A stretch of 8,699 nucleotides of DNA from DAOVQB01 sp023128935 (GTDB lineage Bacteria > Eisenbacteria > RBG-16-71-46 > CAIMUX01 > WJJG01). Position 1 is the stretch's first letter; every line of letters starts with the position of its first letter. Shown one piece after another: positions 1 through 6,489 of this stretch. Where the stretch lies: contig DAOVQB010000195.1 of NCBI GenBank assembly GCA_030628905.1, forward strand, positions 1 to 8,699, written 5' to 3'. The notes below the pieces were generated by a model, which saw nothing but the letters and a program-made list of their open reading frames with translations, had not been told where the DNA came from and did no database searches. The translations under genes were made by a program, and so were the position numbers.

Positions 1-126
1 ATCACGTTCGAATCGCTGGATGACATCGCTCACGCGATCACCGATAATGAGGCCGCAAGACGACTCAACCAGGCCAGGAAGCGCATCTTCCGAGCCATAA
101 CCGAACGGGAATACAACATCGCCTGA
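1..126 (+). CDS. C-terminal end of an unrecognised protein (cut by the window edge)
   Basis: Frame 1 is open from the first base to a TGA at 124-126, giving 41 residues that end in FRAITEREYNIA. The peptide has the composition of a real soluble helical C-terminus: alternating charged and hydrophobic residues, with an acidic SLDDIAHAITDNEAA part followed by a basic RRLNQARKRIFRA helix. The opposite strand read here gives low-complexity serine- and arginine-rich sequence, which favours the plus strand. I do not recognise the family. It lies convergent to the broken DUF1016-type gene, about 55 bases from the point where that gene's homology ends. The start and most of the gene are outside the window, so no function is offered. 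It could instead be a short decayed fragment. Confidence 0.5.
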   Translation: MTFESLDDIAHAITDNEAARRLNQARKRIFRAITEREYNIA

Positions 127-179
127 GGGCTCGTTCCCCTGCTGGAAGACGAAGACCCTACAGGCTCATTTCGGGATTG

Positions 180-499
180 GAAAAGACTGAAGGTTCGCAT
201 CTTGCGGATGTTCCAGGCAGAAAGTCCCCTGATTCCAACTTGGGATCTTTGCAGGTCGGCCGCCAGTCGATCGATTACGGCCGCCCCCCAGCCCCCCAGC
301 CCTCCAGCCGCTGACGCTCCACGATCGCTCCGCCAATCTCCCAATAGAGGCGAATGAGCTCGCTATTCACTGACAACGCCGCCTTGGTTCGGGCTCGACA
401 GATGCGTGTTTTGATGTCGGCCAGGAGCTGCGGGTAGGTGGAGGGCAGGGGCGAATGCCCCGTCTCCGCTATACGTTTTCCGGAGCTACGGTCGGTCAC
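180..499 (-). pseudogene. Broken DUF1016/YhcG-type protein gene (N-terminal domain only, frameshifted)
   Basis: A GTG at 497-499 with a good ribosome site upstream starts a reading frame whose residues 19-70 resemble the N-terminal domain of the DUF1016 (YhcG, PDDEXK nuclease) family: YPQLLADIKTRI, then LIRLYWEIGGAIVERQ and LEGWGA. The frame then runs into GGRP and a stop at 275-277. The expected continuation, WGAAVIDRLAADLQ and LSAWNIRKMRTF, is present in another frame from about 297 down to 189. The break coincides with two tandem copies of an 8-bp unit at 286-301; removing one copy restores a continuous frame. Below about 185 the family resemblance stops, so the C-terminal PDDEXK nuclease domain is missing. 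DUF1016 genes are common in mobile and defence-rich regions and often sit with restriction genes. This copy cannot make the full protein; it is a decayed remnant. A sequencing error would explain the frameshift but not the missing C-terminal half. Confidence 0.72.
286..301. repeat. 8-bp tandem duplication (CCCCAGCC x2) inside the DUF1016-type gene
   Basis: Two exact adjacent copies of CCCCAGCC occupy 286-293 and 294-301, next to a near copy CTCCAGCC overlapping at 301-308. Read on the minus strand, the extra GGCTGGGG shifts the frame by two exactly at the conserved EGWGA motif. Deleting either copy gives GAG GGC TGG GGG GCG GCC, which rejoins the two halves of the DUF1016 resemblance. The simplest explanation is slipped-strand duplication. 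Confidence 0.8.
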
Positions 500-506
500 G
501 TAGGTG

Positions 507-513
507 CTTCCTC
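507..513 (-). promoter_or_regulatory. Ribosome binding site of the DUF1016-type pseudogene
   Basis: On the minus strand GAGGAAG lies 7 bases before the GTG at 497-499. This supports GTG as the original start, since no other start in the frame has such a site. It also shows that the 5' end of the broken gene is intact. Confidence 0.5.
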
Positions 514-848
514 GGGTGACTCGCTAGGCCATCGGCAATCAGCGTGTCGGGAGCCGCATTCCCCGCACCTCACATAGCGAATCGCGTGCCGAACCCCACA
601 CGCACCGACTGCCTGCACAGCCGAGCCCCGACTCTCGGATCAGAATCGGATCTCGTTTCTGGTTCGGCTTCCTGTTCACCCTGAAGCGGGTTCTCCTGAT
701 GCAGGGTGGAGCGGCCGCATCATACCCGACAAACCCAGGAGCCAGTTTCACCGGTATCGGACGACCGATCGTGGCAAGGTTCGGGTTGCGAGCAAGAAGT
801 CATTCAGGCTAGGGGAGTAGGCAGGGGATTGTGACAGAGGTTCGTCGG
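514..848. other. Intergenic stretch with no supported gene
   Basis: No reading frame here looks like protein. The longest (539-751, minus strand) is rich in Arg, Cys and Pro and has no recognisable motif. Small structures are present: a 7-bp inverted repeat CACCCTG (677-683) and CAGGGTG (702-708) separated by 18 bases, a CGGATC pair at 636-641 and 647-652, a short CCGAG/CTCGG dyad at 621-638, and the 8-bp palindrome GCGGCCGC at 711-718. None forms a clear terminator or promoter. The stretch lies between the broken gene and the tRNA fragment, so it may be the decayed end of an integrated element. Confidence 0.4.
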
Positions 849-908
849 GCCGTCTTAAAATCCGCTGGACCCTAGGGTACGTGAGGGTTCGAGTCCTAGC
901 CTGGGCAC
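849..908 (+). other. 3' part of a tRNA-Leu(UAA) gene, probable attachment-site copy
   Basis: The segment reads as an anticodon loop CTTAAAA (854-860, anticodon TAA at 856-858), a 3' anticodon strand TCCGC, a long class II variable arm containing ACC-CTAG-GGT, a T-loop TTCGAGT with G53 and C61 around it, and an acceptor 3' strand CCTGGGC followed by discriminator A. The long variable arm and A73 fit leucine tRNA. The 5' half (GCCCAGG acceptor strand and D-arm) is absent upstream. Two of the five anticodon stem pairs fail, two of the five T-stem pairs fail, and the end reads CACAT instead of CACCA, so it is not a working tRNA. Tyrosine recombinases commonly integrate at the anticodon loop or 3' end of tRNA-Leu genes and leave such a 3' duplicate. 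Deletion of a tRNA gene is the alternative. Confidence 0.62.
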
Positions 909-911
909 ATT

Positions 912-944
912 GCCTGCCCGAAATCCAGGGCAGGCTTCTTCTTT
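912..944 (+). terminator. Rho-independent terminator after the tRNA-Leu fragment
   Basis: A perfect 8-bp stem GCCTGCCC (912-919) and GGGCAGGC (928-935) encloses an 8-base loop and is followed by TTCTTCTTT (936-944). The T-rich tail lies on the plus-strand side, so it ends transcription coming from the tRNA direction, and it begins only a few bases after the tRNA 3' end. On the minus strand the hairpin lies about 20-50 bases past the stop of the 826-residue gene, but there it is followed by AATGTG with no T-tract, so it is at best a weak terminator for that operon. Confidence 0.7.
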
Positions 945-964
945 GGGGCACAAACGATGCGTGA

Positions 965-3445
965 CTACTGCGGCCAAAGATCAGCGTCTGATGATCTGGC
1001 AGTCTCCGGAGATTTGCGGGCAAGATCCCGCGCATCCTGGAGAATGTGTAGGACGAAGGCGGGAAAGCCGAAGGTACACGTCGTGATATCCAGCATCTCT
1101 CTGTTGCCAATGGGTAGCCACTGTGTGTTCTCGCCAAACACTTCCAAGTATCCCCTCTGCAGCTTGTCGAGAACCGCAGCGGAGGCGCGGACGACACACA
1201 CCCGCGACATGACTCCCTCGTGCTCCACACGCGGGAGCATGGCAGAGGAGAACTCGGGGAAGTGCGCCGTCTTGCCGACTGCCGTGGACAAGTACTGCCA
1301 CGCGGATTCCCCCCCCTGCGTCGCAATGACATCGAACACGTCGAGATCTGCCACGGGTGCGAAGAGGTCAGCAGCGAAGTCGCGCGTCCGAAGGAGGAGC
1401 ATCTCCGCTCCCGCAGTGTAATGGTCGCTCAGATCGCGGCAGCCGCGATAGGGGGGTGGATGGCGTGGGATAAATGCGAGTACGCGGCGTACGTATTCCG
1501 ACCAGGAAACTGATCCAACATGGTCATGATAGATCTGAGCAAGATTCTCTTGACGGAGCACCGTCGTTTCATGGAGGGAGTCAATCTCCGTGTAGTGCTG
1601 AGCTGCCTCCCACCGGTTGACTATGGGCGCTTGCATGGAAGCGACATACTGGTGGAATTCAGCGGAAAGCTCGCCCACGGCCGCGGCAACGTCCTCAAGA
1701 GCAATGAGGCGGAACAGATGCGGCCACAGGACAGCCCACAGAATATCCCGAAGGGCACCATGCAGATCAGGGAAGCAACGATCGATTGCCGCTGCCGTCT
1801 CGCGGAGCTCTGCGCGCCGCGACCGGATCGTGCTCCGCTGGCGCTGATACTCTCCCCGACGGGAAACTGCTCGGGTAAACCACCCGTATTCCGCACGCAG
1901 CTGCCTGAGATCTGAAGCAGCCTGCTCAAGAGCATCCTGTATTGTCAGGCGCACAGCCGACAGTTCGGCCGCTGCCGCCCCAAATCTGGAGATAAGCTGA
2001 TCAAGTAGGTGTTGCCCCGTGGACATGTCGAGTTGGGGCCGCCGCAAGTGTTCCTGAAGGGCGGCGAGCGCGTCTGCGAGGAAGCGATAGGACTGATGCA
2101 TTGGAGAGCCAGCGCCAGCTTGTTGGAGTTTTGTCCGGAACGCTTCAAGAAGCTCAAGCGGGTTGTGGTCAGCTACGTCCGTGGGGGGCGACAGATCAGC
2201 AACTGTGAGGAAAGCAGAGACCCTCTCGGAGAGATAGCGACCCAGGGCCTCATGCAGAGGCGTGCGACACAGGTGATCACGCAGCGCGACAAGACCAGTT
2301 GGCGGTTGCGTTGTTCCGTCAGCAGAGATGTCGGCCGGACGTCCGGCCAGCGCAATCCAATACGCTCTTCCCCCTGCGAGGAAGGCGGGAGGCTTGTGCA
2401 GAAACGCTTGGAAGTCCTCCCGCAAAACCTTTTCGCATTTGGCAAGATCCGAGGCCAGGCCCTGACGCGTTCCCGCAATGAGCTTGGCGGATTCCTCCCG
2501 GATGCGGTGTCTGATCTCTCCTGCCGCGCCCTCATCACCCTGATCATCGGGATTAATCGGCGGTAGCTCGAAGGTCGGCAGGTCCGGATCCCTAAAGCGC
2601 GCTTCATAGGTCTCGGTTGACTGGTTCAGGATCCCCTCCGCACGAGCCTGGATAGCGTCTCGTTGTTCTGCCGAGAGGTTTTCGATGTTATTGAGCCCCT
2701 TTGTGTAAAGGTCATGTGCGAAGCGAGCCATGACATAGCGGTGGAGTTCTTCCAGCAGGAACCTCGAGCGATGCATGCCAAGCGCCGAATAGCATGCCTT
2801 GCGCCCAGCTGCCGCCAGATGGTTTCCCACAGCGGAGAATCCATGCCGCCGAATCGTATCCGTAAGATCTGCATCCGCACACTGGCGGAAAATAAGCTCG
2901 CAGATATGAGGATCAGGCTTCCCTTCATTAGCCAATTGCTCATAGAGTTCGATCGAAAGCTGGTATGCGAACACAGCGCTGAGGAAACGGATTTCCCCAA
3001 CGAGATCTTCCAGGTACTGAAACGCTTCGAAAACGCGCTGCTTCTCAGCATCACCGATCGTGCGCGGTGGAAGGACAAGTGCTATTGACAGGAAACGATT
3101 CCCGGTCGCGAGGGTCCCGAGCGTCTTGCTGATCTGTTGGAGGAGCTCGGCATTCTCGGGCCAACCGGGCGCCCAGGAGCAAGAAAGCAGCACGATCTGC
3201 AGCTCAGTCGCCTGTCCCTTCCCCTGTGCCCGCTCGACGAGCTGGCCAGCAAGCAGCTTGAACTCGGCCAAGGCATCTTCCTGCGGTGCGAAGATAGCGA
3301 AGTGGGGTGCTTCCCCAACCTCCGCAGCGAACCAGGACTGGAATCCCTGTGCGAGACGCTGGGAAACGGCATCCGTCGCCCAAATGATCAAGGGCGATGG
3401 AATGGTGTGCCGCATCCCATCGTTTATGTGCGTGTCAGCATCCAT
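965..3445 (-). CDS. 826-residue protein, proposed degenerate tubulin-like partner protein
   Basis: Last gene of the cassette, starting 26 bp after the tubulin-like gene. No catalytic motif, signal peptide or membrane segment is visible, so it is probably cytoplasmic. Its order of elements follows the tubulin-like neighbour: strand and helix at 19-40 (LIIWATDAVSQRLAQGFQSWF), strand HFAIFAP at 48-54, strand QIVLLSCSW then helix at 83-110, strand FLSIALVLPP at 118-127, helix RVFEAFQYLEDL at 137-148, FSAVG at 203-207, a long helical middle with likely coiled coil at 495-555, and GFPAFVLHIL at 793-802. The glycine-rich T1 and T4 loops are gone (WATDAVSQ and SCSWAPGW), so it should not bind GTP. 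The homology is inferred by eye from motif order. The start is uncertain: ATG at 3445 has no good ribosome site, and ATG at 3415 (residue 11) would bring the first strand closer to the N-terminus, as in gene 2. It may be translated by coupling to gene 2. TAG stop at 965-967. Confidence 0.85.
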   Translation of the reverse strand: MDADTHINDGMRHTIPSPLIIWATDAVSQRLAQGFQSWFAAEVGEAPHFAIFAPQEDALAEFKLLAGQLVERAQGKGQATELQIVLLSCSWAPGWPENAELLQQISKTLGTLATGNRFLSIALVLPPRTIGDAEKQRVFEAFQYLEDLVGEIRFLSAVFAYQLSIELYEQLANEGKPDPHICELIFRQCADADLTDTIRRHGFSAVGNHLAAAGRKACYSALGMHRSRFLLEELHRYVMARFAHDLYTKGLNNIENLSAEQRDAIQARAEGILNQSTETYEARFRDPDLPTFELPPINPDDQGDEGAAGEIRHRIREESAKLIAGTRQGLASDLAKCEKVLREDFQAFLHKPPAFLAGGRAYWIALAGRPADISADGTTQPPTGLVALRDHLCRTPLHEALGRYLSERVSAFLTVADLSPPTDVADHNPLELLEAFRTKLQQAGAGSPMHQSYRFLADALAALQEHLRRPQLDMSTGQHLLDQLISRFGAAAAELSAVRLTIQDALEQAASDLRQLRAEYGWFTRAVSRRGEYQRQRSTIRSRRAELRETAAAIDRCFPDLHGALRDILWAVLWPHLFRLIALEDVAAAVGELSAEFHQYVASMQAPIVNRWEAAQHYTEIDSLHETTVLRQENLAQIYHDHVGSVSWSEYVRRVLAFIPRHPPPYRGCRDLSDHYTAGAEMLLLRTRDFAADLFAPVADLDVFDVIATQGGESAWQYLSTAVGKTAHFPEFSSAMLPRVEHEGVMSRVCVVRASAAVLDKLQRGYLEVFGENTQWLPIGNREMLDITTCTFGFPAFVLHILQDARDLARKSPETARSSDADLWPQ

Positions 3446-3471
3446 CTGTTTACTGCCCGCGTCGTGCGATG

Positions 3472-6447
3472 CTATCGTTTCCCTTCAATGTAGTCGTCAA
3501 TGTCCATCGAATAGCCGTTCGGGCGCAGAGCGAGGAAGTCCTCTAGCGACCGCAGTTCGCGGTACGTCAGACGCGCGCTAACAAGTTTGGAGAAATCTCG
3601 GTTTTCCAGTCGGTCGCGGACCTTGCAGATGTAGCTGTCAATGGCAGTGCGCAGCTCCGCCGGATCCAGTTTCCTAATCCGCTTGCGGAGCAGCGCCACT
3701 ACTATGTCCAGCAGGTTCGCGTTGCGTTCGCTGTAGGTATCCGTGAACTCGGCGTACATCTCGCGGAAGTCGTACCATTCTTTCGCAGTGAAGAACAGAT
3801 CCTTGATCTCCTTTTGGTCACACGTGAACTTGTGTCCTTTGCCGAGCTTCTCGTCTTTGATGACATCAATCCCAGGTACGATCGCCATCCCCAAAACGCG
3901 CAGCGCCTTGTTGGCAACCCCGCTTACCGGGAAGAGGTCCGGTACATTCATTTCCAGGTAGGCATCGATGTGGTACGTAGGTGTGATGGCACCCTCATAG
4001 GCCTCTTTCGCCGCCTGCATGTCTCTGTGGAAGTACGCTGGGATAGCCGCCGCGAAGTTGAGCAACCAGATTCGAGTGTGATCGCCGGTCGAAGAATACG
4101 AAGGATCGAAGTAGATGTGATACGGTGCCATGGCATTCCTGATATAGTCGTCGTATTTCTTCTCGCCTTCTTCGTGATTCGTGAATCCGAGATTGATGAT
4201 CTTTCCGAGGTGCTCGGCCTGCTCCGCGGTCACGCGGGCACGGTCGTAGTTCCAGAGCGCTGCCGTCTTTCGGAACAGATGCTTGAACTGCCTCTGCTTG
4301 AACTGCTCGGAATCATCCGAATGGTGCGCGAAGACTTCAAGTGCCTGATCAACTGAGTAGTCCCCCAGGCGTTGGAGTTTCTCCCTGCAGTAACCAAGAA
4401 ACAGATCGACCAGCTTCCGCGGCCCCTCTTCGTAGGTCTTCAGATAGTGCTCGGTAGAATGGATTCCCTTCTCGGTGGTGAAATCGGCATAGGTCGCATA
4501 GTGGTCTCTGACGTCACAAGTTGCAGCACCCTCTTGGGAATGCGCATCGGCGTCGCGGCCCGGCACGATGGTGGCGCGGCCATCGCCGAGTAGAACATGG
4601 TTCGGTTTCGAACGGAGGATGTTGATGTTTTCGCGCTCCCGCGTTGTCGCCGCAAGCAAGACTGCCTCTGTCTTCTCCAGGGCTTCTGCAATCTCGGCTT
4701 GCGCCGGGACAGACACAGAGGATGCCTCCTTCAATCGCTCGTTCAACGCGTCGAGGGATCGTTTTGTCTCTTCTAAGCGGAAAAGCTTCACTTTGTGCTC
4801 GAGCAGTTCGTTAACTCGCTTCTCCCACCGCCGAACAGCCCGAACACGAGGCTGAAGAATGGGAACCATCGCCAGACCCGCCGCATGATCGAGGAGGTCC
4901 TTGGCACTCCCCTCGGTGTCGTGTTGCCTCTGCCGACCGTGATCCAGCTCTCGCCCGACCGCCCCCTGCAGCGCATTGATCTCCTTGCGCAGCGTTGCCG
5001 CCCAAGTATGGAGTGCAGCAGTGTCATACTGTGGGTCGCCGGAGAGTTCTTTGAGGCGCTTGGCCAGAGCCTCGGTAACCCCCTGCACATATTCCTGGCC
5101 CCTGGCTTCGAACGCCTGCTCGAGCATTGTTTCCAAATCACGGAAGGCGGTTTCGCGAGCCTCATTGACCGGTGCCGGGAATGTGGGATCACCGATATCG
5201 TAGGTTTGGACGGCAAAGGGATCCGGTGAAACGGAGGTTTCCATCCGGACGCGAATGCCATCTCCCGTGAGTTCGTGCTGATCGATGAAGTGCTTGACAT
5301 CATCGCGGATGTCCTGCTCGCTGACCGTGGCCGTCTGACCGGTGCCGCTCTCGTCCTTGGACTCGAGCTGGTTGAGCGCTGTGCGGCAGAGCTCAAGCGC
5401 GTTTTCAGCCGCGTGAAGGCGATGCAACTCCGTTGCCGGGTAGTGAATCGAACTCACCCCGATGCTGGAGTAGCGCGGGTAACGCCCACCCCACAATGAG
5501 GGATTCGTGGCGTTGATCGCCTTCAGCAGGTTGTCGACCGCGCTATCTGCGGGATATGACATGGAGGACATTGAGAGGAAGATGGCGTTCGCGACCGTGT
5601 CAGTCAGGTTCTCTACACCATCGATGTTCTGGCCGATCTCGTTGCGACCATCGAGAAGATGGACAATGTCATACGGTGCCTTGGTAACTGCGACTGTTTC
5701 TGAGCCGTAGCGTGTACTGTAAGGAATGAAGCCTTTGGCACCGAACATGATGCTCTGGAGGTTATCGAGTTCGGCAAGGGCTGCGTACGTGTTCCCTGGT
5801 GTGCGGTGGGCGAACGGCTTGTTGCGGTAGACCCAGTGCAGGAGAAAGAAGCCGTGGATGAGCACGTTCTGCTGAAGGTGACGAAGTAGAATGGCCGTGT
5901 CGAGGAAGCTGCCGCTGCCCGTACCCCCGGCGAGGGAGCCGCAGATATAGATAGCCGTATCCTTCTCGGAGAGCTCGAAATCAGTCGTCGCGGCGAGTCG
6001 GCTTTTCGCCATTGCCATGTCATCGTGCAATTGCTGACGATTGAGCTGGACGACCAGCTCGCGGAAGCGCGTCACAATCACATTGATGTGCTTGAAAAAG
6101 GCCAGCCGGCCCGCCTGACGGATTGCCCCAGCGCCATTATTGATGGCACCAGTCGGCGTCGGCTTCACATACCACTTCTGTACTGTGGGATCCGCCTTGA
6201 TGTATGCCGTTGGATCATCCACCTTCAAATGCAGGAATTCCTGTGGATCGAATTTGTATTCCTGATCCGAAATGGCTGAACGGAGACGGATATCAACCAC
6301 ATCCGTATCGAGACAAAAGAGCTTTACGCAGGGAGGAAGAATCCCATAGGCGTCGAGGAAGAGGCGTTTGGTCCGCAGTGCAATCTGTTGTCCGGCACCG
6401 CCGAGACCGATAACAACAGTTCTGCGGAATTCAGGATTGGTGGCCAT
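3472..6447 (-). CDS. Tubulin/FtsZ-like GTPase of the Tubulin_2 type
   Basis: A 991-residue cytoplasmic protein whose N-terminal third is a tubulin-type nucleotide-binding fold. The first strand and loop are VVIGLGGAGQ (11-20), followed by a helix and the strand KLFCLDTD (42-49). GAGAIRQAGRLAF (105-117) matches the T3 region (FtsZ: GAGxxPxxG). GSLAGGTGSGSFLD (170-183) is the tubulin signature T4 loop, and NTYAALAELDNL (219-230) is the helix that in tubulins contributes the guanine-contacting Asn. YSSIGVSSI (326-334) follows. Residues about 425-612 are charged and helical, probably coiled coil. The C-terminal part has RIWLLNFAAAIPAYF (792-806) and YHID (825-828). The length is far above FtsZ (about 400) and in the usual range of large Tubulin_2 proteins. 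Expected role: GTP-dependent self-assembly. The ATG start has a strong AGGAGG site. It sits 42 bp after the VWA gene and 26 bp before gene 3, as the centre of a three-gene operon. From memory, comparative genomics by Makarova and Koonin (2010) linked large FtsZ-like families with VWA proteins in predicted membrane remodelling; I cannot assign this protein to either of their families. Confidence 0.93.
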   Translation of the reverse strand: MATNPEFRRTVVIGLGGAGQQIALRTKRLFLDAYGILPPCVKLFCLDTDVVDIRLRSAISDQEYKFDPQEFLHLKVDDPTAYIKADPTVQKWYVKPTPTGAINNGAGAIRQAGRLAFFKHINVIVTRFRELVVQLNRQQLHDDMAMAKSRLAATTDFELSEKDTAIYICGSLAGGTGSGSFLDTAILLRHLQQNVLIHGFFLLHWVYRNKPFAHRTPGNTYAALAELDNLQSIMFGAKGFIPYSTRYGSETVAVTKAPYDIVHLLDGRNEIGQNIDGVENLTDTVANAIFLSMSSMSYPADSAVDNLLKAINATNPSLWGGRYPRYSSIGVSSIHYPATELHRLHAAENALELCRTALNQLESKDESGTGQTATVSEQDIRDDVKHFIDQHELTGDGIRVRMETSVSPDPFAVQTYDIGDPTFPAPVNEARETAFRDLETMLEQAFEARGQEYVQGVTEALAKRLKELSGDPQYDTAALHTWAATLRKEINALQGAVGRELDHGRQRQHDTEGSAKDLLDHAAGLAMVPILQPRVRAVRRWEKRVNELLEHKVKLFRLEETKRSLDALNERLKEASSVSVPAQAEIAEALEKTEAVLLAATTRERENINILRSKPNHVLLGDGRATIVPGRDADAHSQEGAATCDVRDHYATYADFTTEKGIHSTEHYLKTYEEGPRKLVDLFLGYCREKLQRLGDYSVDQALEVFAHHSDDSEQFKQRQFKHLFRKTAALWNYDRARVTAEQAEHLGKIINLGFTNHEEGEKKYDDYIRNAMAPYHIYFDPSYSSTGDHTRIWLLNFAAAIPAYFHRDMQAAKEAYEGAITPTYHIDAYLEMNVPDLFPVSGVANKALRVLGMAIVPGIDVIKDEKLGKGHKFTCDQKEIKDLFFTAKEWYDFREMYAEFTDTYSERNANLLDIVVALLRKRIRKLDPAELRTAIDSYICKVRDRLENRDFSKLVSARLTYRELRSLEDFLALRPNGYSMDIDDYIEGKR

Positions 6448-6455
6448 GGCAGGAT

Positions 6456-6461
6456 CCTCCT
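6456..6461 (-). promoter_or_regulatory. Strong Shine-Dalgarno site of the tubulin-like gene
   Basis: On the minus strand AGGAGG ends 8 bases before the ATG at 6445-6447. It is the only near-consensus site among the three cassette genes and fixes the start of the tubulin-like protein. It lies in the 42-bp gap after the VWA stop (TGA at 6490-6492), so the tubulin-like gene can be translated independently at a high rate. Confidence 0.75.
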
Positions 6462-6489
6462 ATATCATAGTGACAGCGTTACAGCAATC

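Noticed and set aside
677..708. CACCCTG/CAGGGTG inverted repeat as a terminator or transposon end
   Set aside because: It has a 7-bp stem with an 18-base loop and no T-tract, and no target-site duplication or transposase remnant is seen nearby.
539..751. Minus-strand frame of 70 codons in the intergenic stretch
   Set aside because: It starts at GTG without a ribosome site and its Cys/Arg/Pro-rich translation has no motif; not enough to call a gene.
849..908. Functional tRNA-Leu gene
   Set aside because: The 5' acceptor strand and D-arm are missing, and the anticodon and T stems each have two failed pairs, so it cannot fold as a tRNA.
748..1332. Minus-strand open frame of 194 codons reading past the end of the 826-residue gene
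   Set aside because: It is an out-of-frame shadow of that gene, Ser/Arg/Pro-rich, and would run through the tRNA fragment and terminator.
2009..2566. Plus-strand open frame of 185 codons inside the 826-residue gene
   Set aside because: It is antisense to a longer frame of normal protein composition; its own translation is Arg/Cys-rich and featureless.
6466..6480. Possible operator dyad GTGAC-AGC-GTTAC between the VWA and tubulin-like genes
   Set aside because: It is imperfect, short, found only once and inside a probable operon; likely chance.
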